The notes under the pieces: generated by a model
The model's database searches: none
The model's input: the letters and a program-made list of their open reading frames with translations, nothing else
What the model was told of the DNA's origin: nothing
Shown here: piece by piece, positions 32,944 to 40,547 of the stretch
How the letters are laid out: every line of letters starts with the position of its first letter
How positions within the stretch are numbered: the stretch's first letter is position 1
Source: SLHU01 sp009929975
GTDB taxonomy: Bacteria > Bacillota > Clostridia > Saccharofermentanales > UBA5734
Length of the DNA: 64,000 nucleotides
NCBI GenBank assembly: GCA_040776905.1
Contig: JAXGZQ010000001.1
Span: 1,488,001-1,552,000 of the forward strand
Direction of reading: 5' to 3'
Position numbers and translations under genes: made by a program

Positions 32944-34566
32944 ATGACAAAGAGGAAAATGGCGATTGTCTTGCTGATTGTCACGGCATTGCTGTTAACG
33001 GCCTGTTCTTCGGCCGGAACAACAGCACCAGGCACGACAACGACAACCGTCGCACCGCAGGACACGACCAAAGAAGGCGGCGAAACAACCACCGCTGCTC
33101 CAGAAGGAATTGACACGTCAGAAGAAGTCCATATCGTCGGCTATCTTCTCGGCGACGAACTAGTCGGCATGCCCAAGGTCATGGAAGCCTTGAACGCCAA
33201 GCTGAAAGAAGACATCAACGCGACCATGGAAATCCGTTATATCGGCTGGGGAGATCTGGCCTCCAAATACCCGCTGGTTCTGGCCGGTGGTGATCTGGAC
33301 TGGATCTTTACCGCGCCTTGGGCGTATTATATCCAGGAAGCACAGAAAAAAGCGTTTTATGAACTGTCTGAGGACATGATCGAGACCTATATGCCGCGCC
33401 ACTATGAGGCCCTTGATCCGGTTGCCTACAACCAGGTGATGGTTAATGTAGACGGAGAGAAAAAATTCTACATGATCTGCACTTCGTCCCCGGATAAAAA
33501 GGTATCCGCGTTTCTGGTGCGCAAAGATCTGCGTGAAAAATACGATATCGCAGAAGTCACCAATCTGACGGATATCGAGCCTTATCTTGAGGTAATCAGT
33601 ACCAATGAAGCCGGCATGACACCGATGATGCTCGATAACACGTACGACCTGAGCCGTCCGTTCGCCGGCCTGCTGACAGAAGCCGGCATGATCGGAACGG
33701 ATATGTTCAGCGCGACCGCCGGTGGTCTGAACATCTGGTATGACTGGCGTGAAACGACCGGTGAAGTATTCACCATTTTCGACGAACCTTATCGCCAGGC
33801 GGCGATTGACGCGGCGAAACAGGTGAAGGACTGGTACGACAAAGGCTATATCAATCCGGACGTCTTCGGCAACACCGTACGTTCGAAAGAAGCATTTTCC
33901 CAGGGAAAATCGGGTATTGCCTTCGGCAACTCCGTCGATTTGCAGTCAAACATGGCGACCGCTGTTGACAACGGCTGGGATGTTGAGATCATTCCGACCA
34001 TCCTGCCTGACGGCAAAGCACCGCGTGACGCTTACTCCAATAACGGCGTCGCTCTGGCCGCCAATACAAAGAATCCTGAAAGAACCCTGATGGCCCTTGA
34101 TCTTCTGATGCAGGAACCCAGCTATGTGATGCTGTCCTATTTCGGCATCGAAGGCGAGAACTATGAGATGACGGAGGATGGCAAGGTCGGTCTGCCGGAA
34201 GGCGTGACCAATGACTCCAACACTTATCCGGTTGACGTCGCCGGTTTCTGGTTTGTTTCCAAGGACCTGCAGCCGCCGCTGGCCAGCTGGACTGATGCCT
34301 ATATCGCTCATCGCGAAGACCTGAACGGTATTCTTGTCAATAATCCGATGAACGGATTTGAAGTTGATAAAGAAGCAACCAAAACAGAAGAAGCGAACTG
34401 CAACAACGCGTTTACGCAGTACGGACAGCCATTGTTCATCGGTGCGGTTCCGGATGTTGAAGCCGCCTTCGCTGAACTGGAAGAAAAAGCGAAAGCTGCA
34501 GGATATGATACCGTTGTCGCGGAGGCCGAGAAGCAGATCGCGGATTTTGTCGCGAGTCTTGGCTAA
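32944..34566 (+). CDS. Extracellular solute-binding lipoprotein of the sugar importer (LplA-type)
   Basis: 540 residues. A lipoprotein signal peptide ends in LLLTAC with Cys21 as the lipid-attachment site, followed by a Thr/Ala/Gly-rich linker to about residue 55. The mature part has the family-1 solute-binding pattern (YPLVLAGGDLDWIFTAPWAYY, ALAANTKNPERTLMALDLLM). The large size suits oligosaccharide binding. It captures a sugar at the outer membrane face for the two permeases upstream. GGAGGTG lies before the ATG. The neighbouring sugar-acid dehydratases suggest an acidic oligosaccharide or its breakdown product. Confidence 0.92.
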   Translation: MTKRKMAIVLLIVTALLLTACSSAGTTAPGTTTTTVAPQDTTKEGGETTTAAPEGIDTSEEVHIVGYLLGDELVGMPKVMEALNAKLKEDINATMEIRYIGWGDLASKYPLVLAGGDLDWIFTAPWAYYIQEAQKKAFYELSEDMIETYMPRHYEALDPVAYNQVMVNVDGEKKFYMICTSSPDKKVSAFLVRKDLREKYDIAEVTNLTDIEPYLEVISTNEAGMTPMMLDNTYDLSRPFAGLLTEAGMIGTDMFSATAGGLNIWYDWRETTGEVFTIFDEPYRQAAIDAAKQVKDWYDKGYINPDVFGNTVRSKEAFSQGKSGIAFGNSVDLQSNMATAVDNGWDVEIIPTILPDGKAPRDAYSNNGVALAANTKNPERTLMALDLLMQEPSYVMLSYFGIEGENYEMTEDGKVGLPEGVTNDSNTYPVDVAGFWFVSKDLQPPLASWTDAYIAHREDLNGILVNNPMNGFEVDKEATKTEEANCNNAFTQYGQPLFIGAVPDVEAAFAELEEKAKAAGYDTVVAEAEKQIADFVASLG

Positions 34567-34587
34567 TGACAAAGTGACCGGGTGACG

Positions 34588-34670
34588 GTCCGGCTGATAC
34601 CGGACTCTCCCCTTTAACCAGACAGGCAACCGTGATGGTACAGCGGGGAGGCAAGGCTTTCCCGCTGTAC
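34588..34670 (+). repeat. Two hairpins between the lipoprotein gene and the third dehydratase
   Basis: First: GTCCGG (34588-34593) with CCGGAC (34600-34605), followed by TCTCCCCTTT. Second: GTACAGCGGG (34638-34647) with CCCGCTGTAC (34661-34670), perfect 10-bp arms, followed by TGTTATC. They may end or trim the importer transcript, leaving lower expression of the downstream gene. Confidence 0.5.
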
Positions 34671-34702
34671 TGTTATCATGGCAGATCGAGGAGCGTATCG
34701 CG

Positions 34703-35887
34703 ATGAAAATTAGTGAGATCAAAACATTTGTTGTCAATGGTGGTTTCCGGCCATGGACCTTTGTCAAAATCGAAACGGATGAAGGACTGGTCGGCTGGGG
34801 TGATGCCAGTGACTGGGAGGCCTCGTTCGCGACCTGCAAAGTGATCGACTTTCTCAAACCATTTCTGGTCGGGCTCGACCCGTTCAATATCGAAGCGATC
34901 TTCTGGCAGAACGTCAATAAGTGCAACCGCAGTGTCGGCGGGATCGCCTGGAAGGCAATCGCCGGAATAGACACCGCGCTCTATGACATCAAGGGCAAGG
35001 CCCTTGGGGTTCCGGTCTGGCAGCTGCTGGGGGGAAAGATCAGGGACCGCCTGCGCCTTTATTGGACGCACTGCGGGACCGGCCGCAATCTGTTGGCCGA
35101 TCGTGGTCTTTCTGAAGGGCGGCCGGCGATCCGCAGCCTGGATGATCTGCGTGAGTTCGCGGACGAAGTCCGGCAGTCCGGCTACACCGCTCTGAAAACC
35201 AATATCATGACCTTGTCTGGAATCGCCGGCGGCATGCCGGCCGGATCACCCGAAAAGGCGAAAATTACCAGCGGCATGATTTCCCGCCAGGAGCTTAAAA
35301 CGATTGAAAGTGTGATTGCCACCTTTCGCGATATCTGTGGACCGGAGATGGAAATCGCTCTTGACACCGGCTTTACCTATCGTCTGGGTGGCGCGATCCG
35401 GCTGGCCCGCAGTCTGGAGCCTTATGACATGATGTGGCTTGAAGCCGAAAGTCTTGATCCCAGCGCGCTGCAGGTTGTCCGGCAGAGTACCCGGACTCCG
35501 ATCGTCCATGGTGAAAGCATCTACGGTGTCCATGGCTACCGGCCTTATCTCGAACGCTATGTCCAGGATGTCCTGATGATCGACCTGGCCTGGAATGGCC
35601 TGACGATGGGCAAAAAAATTGCCGATCTGGCGGCGGCCTATGATGTCCCGGTCTCACCGCATAACTGTCACAGCCCGCTGACCACATTTGTCGCGGCCAG
35701 TCTGTGTGCCGCAACAGCGAATTTCTTTATTCTGGAGACTGATGTTGAAGATGTTCCGTGGCGGGATGCTATCATCACGGAGCCTGCGGATATACGGAAC
35801 GGTTATCTGATGGTCTCAGATAAACCGGGGCTTGGTACGGAGCTTGTTGAGGACGCACTGATCCGATATGCCTGGCCGGCCGGTTAG
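34703..35887 (+). CDS. Enolase-superfamily dehydratase (mandelate racemase/galactonate-type)
   Basis: 394 residues, the usual length for this group. It reads MKISEIKTFVVNGG at the start. The second strand has TALKTNIM. Metal ligands are Asp in IALDTGFTY, Glu in MWLEAESL and Glu in VHGESIYG, and the catalytic His is in VSPHNCHSP near residue 320. It should dehydrate a sugar acid such as galactonate or a related aldonate. It is the last gene of the rightward importer cluster, ends with TAG, and overlaps the end of the convergent CobW gene by 4 bp. Confidence 0.87.
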   Translation: MKISEIKTFVVNGGFRPWTFVKIETDEGLVGWGDASDWEASFATCKVIDFLKPFLVGLDPFNIEAIFWQNVNKCNRSVGGIAWKAIAGIDTALYDIKGKALGVPVWQLLGGKIRDRLRLYWTHCGTGRNLLADRGLSEGRPAIRSLDDLREFADEVRQSGYTALKTNIMTLSGIAGGMPAGSPEKAKITSGMISRQELKTIESVIATFRDICGPEMEIALDTGFTYRLGGAIRLARSLEPYDMMWLEAESLDPSALQVVRQSTRTPIVHGESIYGVHGYRPYLERYVQDVLMIDLAWNGLTMGKKIADLAAAYDVPVSPHNCHSPLTTFVAASLCAATANFFILETDVEDVPWRDAIITEPADIRNGYLMVSDKPGLGTELVEDALIRYAWPAG

Positions 35888-36816
35888 GCAAGCGTTTCCG
35901 GTATGATCTCCAGAACATCCGGCATCCAGTGAATGGCGGCTTCCACGCTTTTCCGGGCGGGAAGCCCATATCCGTATAGCAGCGCGATCCGGTTGTCACA
36001 ATCTGTGGGAACCGGCTGGGGCAGCACCTGGACAAACGCGCCGACACAATCGACCAGATAATCACCGTCGCTCAGACGGACAAAGCCTTTCATCCGGTAG
36101 GTGTCTTCCGCGAAAGTCGCAAGAAGACGCCGCAACGTTGCGGCATCGGTAGACGATGTGATTTGCAGTGACAGACGTCGCAGGTTGAGATCGGCCGTTT
36201 GAATGACATCAGCCTGTTCACGGTCATGCGATAACTTCAACTGATTCAGGATGTCGGGACTGACCGTGGCATACGTTGTTTCTATCAGAGGGATCCCCGG
36301 CCGCTGACTCTGGATAATCTGGCGGGCTTTTTCTTTTTCCTCATCAGTCGCGAGGTCACATTTATTGAGAAGGACAAGATCAGCAACCGATAGCTGCCGG
36401 CGGCAAACCCTGGCGGTCGCGTAGACTTTATACAGCCGGACCGCGTCGGCCAGACATAGACAGCCACTGTATTCAATCCGATCCAGCCAGGGCGATTGGA
36501 TGAGAATCTGACGGATGCCGGTCGGATCGGATAATCCGGAGGCTTCCACGAGCAGTACATCCGGCGGACGTTCAGCGGTCAGATCCTGCAGCGCGGCTTC
36601 GAACTGGTCGAAACGGCAGGCACAGAACATTGAACCACCGATGATCTCGCGCAACTGAGCCTGTAAGGGTGAAAGCAAGGCGCTGTCGACACGTTCACGC
36701 CCGTACTCATTGATGATCAGGCCGACAGTCTGGCCGGGGAAGAAACGGACAAACTGCTTGAGCAGCGTTGTCTTGCCTGAACCGAGGAAGCCGGTGACCA
36801 GAAACAGGCGGGTCAT
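35884..36816 (-). CDS. CobW/G3E-family GTPase metallochaperone
   Basis: 310 residues. The P-loop is GFLGSGKTTLL, the guanine motif is NKCD, and EASGLSDPTG is the Walker B/switch region of the G3E family. A Cys pair FCAC (about residue 64) replaces the usual CxCC metal-binding motif. A short CobW C-terminal domain follows (about 205-300). Members deliver metals or cofactors to metalloenzymes. It overlaps the URO-D/thioredoxin gene by 4 bp, so it may load metal or corrinoid-related factors into that protein. Confidence 0.88.
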   Translation of the reverse strand: MTRLFLVTGFLGSGKTTLLKQFVRFFPGQTVGLIINEYGRERVDSALLSPLQAQLREIIGGSMFCACRFDQFEAALQDLTAERPPDVLLVEASGLSDPTGIRQILIQSPWLDRIEYSGCLCLADAVRLYKVYATARVCRRQLSVADLVLLNKCDLATDEEKEKARQIIQSQRPGIPLIETTYATVSPDILNQLKLSHDREQADVIQTADLNLRRLSLQITSSTDAATLRRLLATFAEDTYRMKGFVRLSDGDYLVDCVGAFVQVLPQPVPTDCDNRIALLYGYGLPARKSVEAAIHWMPDVLEIIPETLA

Positions 36817-38186
36817 CGCAGGGCGTCAATCGCTTCGGAGATCGCGGCGTGGAGCTCCTGGCGGCTGGGTATCAATGATCGATACTTCAATTCTCCATTG
36901 ATATACATCGAAGGTAGATTGCGGACGCCGATTTTCTTGAAGCGCGCCAGATTTTCCCTGGTGGTCGCCTTATACTCGATCAGGTTAATCTGCTCCCCGA
37001 AGACTTCTTTCGCGGCGATCGCCGCGCCCATCATATAGGTACAGGCCGCACAGGTGGCGGAGTCCAGGGTAAACACTTCAACCAGTGGTTTTTTCAGCCG
37101 GGAGTAATCCGGCAGATCAACGGACTCGCTGCTGTTGTCATCAGTCTCATGATAACCACGCAGAATTACACGGACCTCATCTTCATGCAGGACTGCCTGC
37201 GCCACGCCGACCACATTTTCGACGGGGACATCATAGGGCATATCGCAGCCGGGCGATAAAATGAAGTTCCGGCGCGAGTCTAGCTGGTCGAAGATATCGA
37301 TGACCGCTTTCATGTTGCTTTGCTGTGTACCGAGCAACATGACGGATGTCAGGGCGATGTTGCCGCCCATGACGATATTGTAACGGTCGCTGATCGTCTT
37401 CGCGGCGCGCAGGTCAACATTTTCATCCACCGCGATACTGTCCGGCCTTGTCTGGCACATCACTTCGATATTGCGGGTCGCGTCTCCGCAGACGAAGAAC
37501 GATGAAAAAACATCCATTGAACGAATGGTATCAAACAGCCGGCCAAAGACCGGTGACATGAATTGTTCAAAGTGGCTGGCAGAGATCTGCGAGATCAGCG
37601 GGTCGACCACCGCGATCACATCCATTCCCGCGTCCACATAAAGTCGGGCAACCGCTTCAGAGACCCGACAGCAGTAGTCGAGCAGATTCGCGACAAAATC
37701 TTCGTCATCATACAGATCCATGAAAATGTCATTACCGCGCAGATGAGAGGCCAAAGTAAATGGTCCACAGATCAGGCCATACAATGCGGTGGTTTCACCA
37801 ACTTCCGCTTTCATGCGGCGCATCGCGTCCAGGACAACCGGCAGGCGGCCGGACCCGGCATCGGGAATGGTACAGTCGCAGGGGACGATCGGATCATTTT
37901 CCAATGGATGGGAGATAACCGAAGGCGGACCATTTTTAACCCAGCGCAGTTCACAGCCCAAACATTCCGCTTCCAGCTGCAGGTCAAAGATGACCGGCTG
38001 GCCATGCGGCTTATAGAGCCGGTTGACCTCCAGAAGCGAACGGACCAGCATGTCCGCGTCGGTCAGGACTTCCGTCGCGTCATAACCAGCCAGAAGGCCC
38101 GCGTGGACACCGGCGAACGGCACCCAGGGTACTTGATCAGTGGCTTCATGGCGCAGAACAGCAAATAATGTTTCTCTTGGATTCAT
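36813..38186 (-). CDS. Uroporphyrinogen-decarboxylase-fold (MtaA/CmuA-like) protein fused to a thioredoxin-like domain
   Basis: 457 residues. Residues 1-345 are a URO-D/MtaA TIM barrel: VPWVPFAGVHAG, LYGLICGPFTLASHLRG, VCGDATRNI and LSPGCDMPYDVP. The two Cys positions match the MtaA zinc ligands, while the His of the HxCG motif is Phe (FVCG). Residues about 370-457 are a thioredoxin-like domain with CAAC (379-382) and the cis-Pro loop NLPSMYING. MtaA-type enzymes transfer methyl groups to or from corrinoid or thiol acceptors. The fusion suggests a redox-linked thiol or metal role. It is co-transcribed with the CobW GTPase. Confidence 0.85.
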   Translation of the reverse strand: MNPRETLFAVLRHEATDQVPWVPFAGVHAGLLAGYDATEVLTDADMLVRSLLEVNRLYKPHGQPVIFDLQLEAECLGCELRWVKNGPPSVISHPLENDPIVPCDCTIPDAGSGRLPVVLDAMRRMKAEVGETTALYGLICGPFTLASHLRGNDIFMDLYDDEDFVANLLDYCCRVSEAVARLYVDAGMDVIAVVDPLISQISASHFEQFMSPVFGRLFDTIRSMDVFSSFFVCGDATRNIEVMCQTRPDSIAVDENVDLRAAKTISDRYNIVMGGNIALTSVMLLGTQQSNMKAVIDIFDQLDSRRNFILSPGCDMPYDVPVENVVGVAQAVLHEDEVRVILRGYHETDDNSSESVDLPDYSRLKKPLVEVFTLDSATCAACTYMMGAAIAAKEVFGEQINLIEYKATTRENLARFKKIGVRNLPSMYINGELKYRSLIPSRQELHAAISEAIDALR

Positions 38187-38237
38187 CTTCGATCACCTCT
38201 CATACGACCTGCTGTCATTTTATCTCGTGAAATGAGC

Positions 38238-38307
38238 GGCCGGATGGGAATATCTGTTGAATACTGGGACAATCTGGCGATATGTACGATATCGGGCCGG
38301 ATGGGAA
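38238..38307. promoter_or_regulatory. Pair of 13-bp direct repeats before the URO-D/CobW operon
   Basis: GGCCGGATGGGAA occurs exactly twice, at 38238-38250 and 38295-38307, 57 bp apart, in the 130 bp between the AraC-type regulator and the URO-D/thioredoxin gene. Direct repeats of this type are usual for AraC-family binding. GATAT (38279-38283) and ATATC (38289-38293) form a small inverted repeat between them. Confidence 0.6.
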
Positions 38308-38318
38308 ATGTGACCGGA

Positions 38319-39566
38319 TCAGACGGTAACCACTGAACCGGTACGATAGTGATTGGGACTGACACCGACGCTTTTGCGAAACACCCGGGTGAAGTAGCCG
38401 GCATCTTCGTAACCGACACGCGACGCGATATCACGAATGAGAAGATCCGTGGTCCGGAGCAGTTCTTTGGCTTTCTCCAGGCGCACACGGGTGACATATT
38501 CAAGAAACGTCATGCCCAGTTCATCACGAAACAGATGGCTGAGATAGTTCGGACTGATCGGCACCCGCGACGCCGCGGTTTCCAGTGTCAGCGGCGCGGC
38601 ATACTGTTCGTGGATATAATCGATGACACCGGCCAGATAACGCGTCGACTTGAGGTTGCGGGTCACGCTGATCGCGTCCGTAAAGGTATCGGACAGACGG
38701 GTGACCCAGGCAAAGATATCCTCCAGGCGGTGATGTTTTTCCAGTTCACTGAGAAAGTCATAGCGGTCACCAAGCAGCTGCGGCAGCTGAAGACCACCAT
38801 CCATCGCGGCCCTGGACATGACCACCACCAGTTCAAGGACACGTGCCCGCATCAAATTCAGGTTGCCGGCGGTCTCATAGAGGATGGCGGCCAGCAAGGT
38901 GGACAGGCAATGGCGGGCTCCTTCCCGGTCGCCGACCCGGATCCGGCTCAGCAGTTCCCTTTCTTTCTCTACGGGATATGTACCGGCAGCCGTCAGCCGG
39001 TCGACTGGTGATTCATCAGCCTTCTTGCGGTCAATAAGTTCGCCGGCCAGTTTCATCTGCTGCAGGGTGAGGTCCCGCTTCGCATCAATCGCGGTCCGGT
39101 CGGGTGTGCCGATCGCATCGGCGGTGATCGTCAACAGGTCTGCCAGATACCCCAGCCGCTTGACATCGAGAATCGGCAGGTTGAAATAGTCTTCGAACAA
39201 CGCATGCCGGTCGCCGGCAAAACCGCGCAGATTGTCGAGAATTTCGGTAATCGCCAGTTCATCTTTTTCCCAGAGCAGAATCGGCCCGCACAGCAGAGTT
39301 CCGACAGGTGTCTGACCTTCCATCACGGCACAAGCAACCGTGACCAGACCGGCATGACAGCGGGAAAAATATGGCTGTCCGGTGCGGTCTGCCTGCTGCC
39401 CGGCAAATTCCATATCGATACAGCAGCGCTGTTTCGCAGCGGCGTCCAGCTGAAGCCGCTCACAGAATCCCTGGGTGGTTGAAACCGGATCCGTCCGGCC
39501 GGATGCCAGATAACGGCAGGCGATACCGGTCGCGCCGGTAAAGGCCGTCATCAATGAATGAATCAC
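38319..39566 (-). CDS. AraC-family regulator with N-terminal PocR sensory domain
   Basis: 415 residues. Residues 1-150 are a PocR ligand-binding domain: TGIACRYLASG, a Cys-rich segment CERLQLDAAAKQRCC, then CHAGLVTVACAVMEGQTPVGTLLCGPIL. The C-terminal 100 residues hold two AraC helix-turn-helix motifs (LETAASRVPISPNYLSHLF and IRDIASRVGYEDAGYFTRVF). PocR domains sense small polyols or metabolites, as in propanediol and cobalamin control. The gene overlaps the SDR stop by 4 bp. It probably activates the URO-D/CobW operon, whose leader carries the direct repeats. Confidence 0.92.
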   Translation of the reverse strand: MIHSLMTAFTGATGIACRYLASGRTDPVSTTQGFCERLQLDAAAKQRCCIDMEFAGQQADRTGQPYFSRCHAGLVTVACAVMEGQTPVGTLLCGPILLWEKDELAITEILDNLRGFAGDRHALFEDYFNLPILDVKRLGYLADLLTITADAIGTPDRTAIDAKRDLTLQQMKLAGELIDRKKADESPVDRLTAAGTYPVEKERELLSRIRVGDREGARHCLSTLLAAILYETAGNLNLMRARVLELVVVMSRAAMDGGLQLPQLLGDRYDFLSELEKHHRLEDIFAWVTRLSDTFTDAISVTRNLKSTRYLAGVIDYIHEQYAAPLTLETAASRVPISPNYLSHLFRDELGMTFLEYVTRVRLEKAKELLRTTDLLIRDIASRVGYEDAGYFTRVFRKSVGVSPNHYRTGSVVTV

Positions 39567-40375
39567 GTCAAGTCCTCGTCAAGTATTTTTCTGCGCATCC
39601 GATCAGCGCGCTCGCGCAGATAGCCCATTCCGGCGTCACCGGCGAGGAGGCTGGCACCGCCGTCGATCGTGATTTCCTCGCCGCTGAGTGAGGCGGCATC
39701 AGGAGAACTCAGGTAGAGCACCATTTTCCCCAGTTCCGCGGGGCTGACCCAGCGATGCAGCGGGATGGCATTATACGTTCGTTCAGGATCTCCCATCCGG
39801 GGATGGCCGGTATCGGTGAAACCCGGTGCGATCGCGTTGACCCGAATGCCGTATGGCGCGAATTCAAGTGCCGCGTGCTTGCAGAATTTTTGCAGGGCGG
39901 TTTTTACCGGACCGTAGACAGCTGAACCGCCGAAGACCATGGTGGATTGATTGGAGGTGATCAGAATGACCGAGCCGCGGATATCACGCCGGATCATGCG
40001 CCTGACGGCAAACTGGGTACAGAAAAAACCACCGCGCCAGTCGATCGCGTTGACCTTATCGAAGGTCTCGATATCCATCTCGAGCATCGGACCGCCAACC
40101 GTGATCCCGGCATTGTTGACCAGCACATCAATGCGGTCAAAGACGCGGTCAAAGGCGCTGAATAGTTCGACGATCCCCTCATAGAGCGAAAGGTCTGTCT
40201 GAATGACTTCGCAGCGGCGGCCCAGCGTATGGATCTCAGCGGCAGTTTCCTGAGCGGCATTGAGATTCGATGAGCAGTGCAGCGCGATGTCATAACCCGC
40301 CTTCGCGAGTTCCCGTGCGATGCCTTTGCCGATTCCTTGGCTGGCACCTGTGACCATGGCAACTTTTTGATCCAT
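39563..40375 (-). CDS. Short-chain dehydrogenase/reductase
   Basis: About 270 residues from the ATG at 40375, which follows GGAGGG. NAD(P) motif TGASQGIG, NNAG motif, catalytic Ser in LITSNQS 13 residues before the Tyr of YGPVK, and the C-terminal GEEITIDGG. This is a classical SDR with an intact Ser-Tyr-Lys triad. The sequence resembles sugar dehydrogenase/gluconate dehydrogenase-like members, so oxidation of a sugar or sugar acid is likely given the neighbours. It starts the leftward operon with the PocR/AraC regulator. Confidence 0.9.
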   Translation of the reverse strand: MDQKVAMVTGASQGIGKGIARELAKAGYDIALHCSSNLNAAQETAAEIHTLGRRCEVIQTDLSLYEGIVELFSAFDRVFDRIDVLVNNAGITVGGPMLEMDIETFDKVNAIDWRGGFFCTQFAVRRMIRRDIRGSVILITSNQSTMVFGGSAVYGPVKTALQKFCKHAALEFAPYGIRVNAIAPGFTDTGHPRMGDPERTYNAIPLHRWVSPAELGKMVLYLSSPDAASLSGEEITIDGGASLLAGDAGMGYLRERADRMRRKILDEDLT

Positions 40376-40423
40376 TGACTGACCCTCCATCTACCGGAAA
40401 ACAAGTTATTTCTGCTATCCTCC

Positions 40424-40432
40424 ATTATATCA
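40424..40432 (-). promoter_or_regulatory. Extended -10 element for the SDR operon
   Basis: Read leftward, TGATATAAT gives a perfect TGnTATAAT extended -10 (40432-40424), 49 bp before the SDR start. No good -35 is seen, in keeping with an extended -10 or activator dependence. Confidence 0.5.
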
Positions 40433-40547
40433 GACTTCTCATTTTCTAAGACTTTTCCAGATAAGATCGGTAGAATGAATAGAGGGTCTTTTAGATTGCC
40501 ATTGCTGAAATTACGACCTGGAAAGATCAGTCAGGAGGAACTGCATC

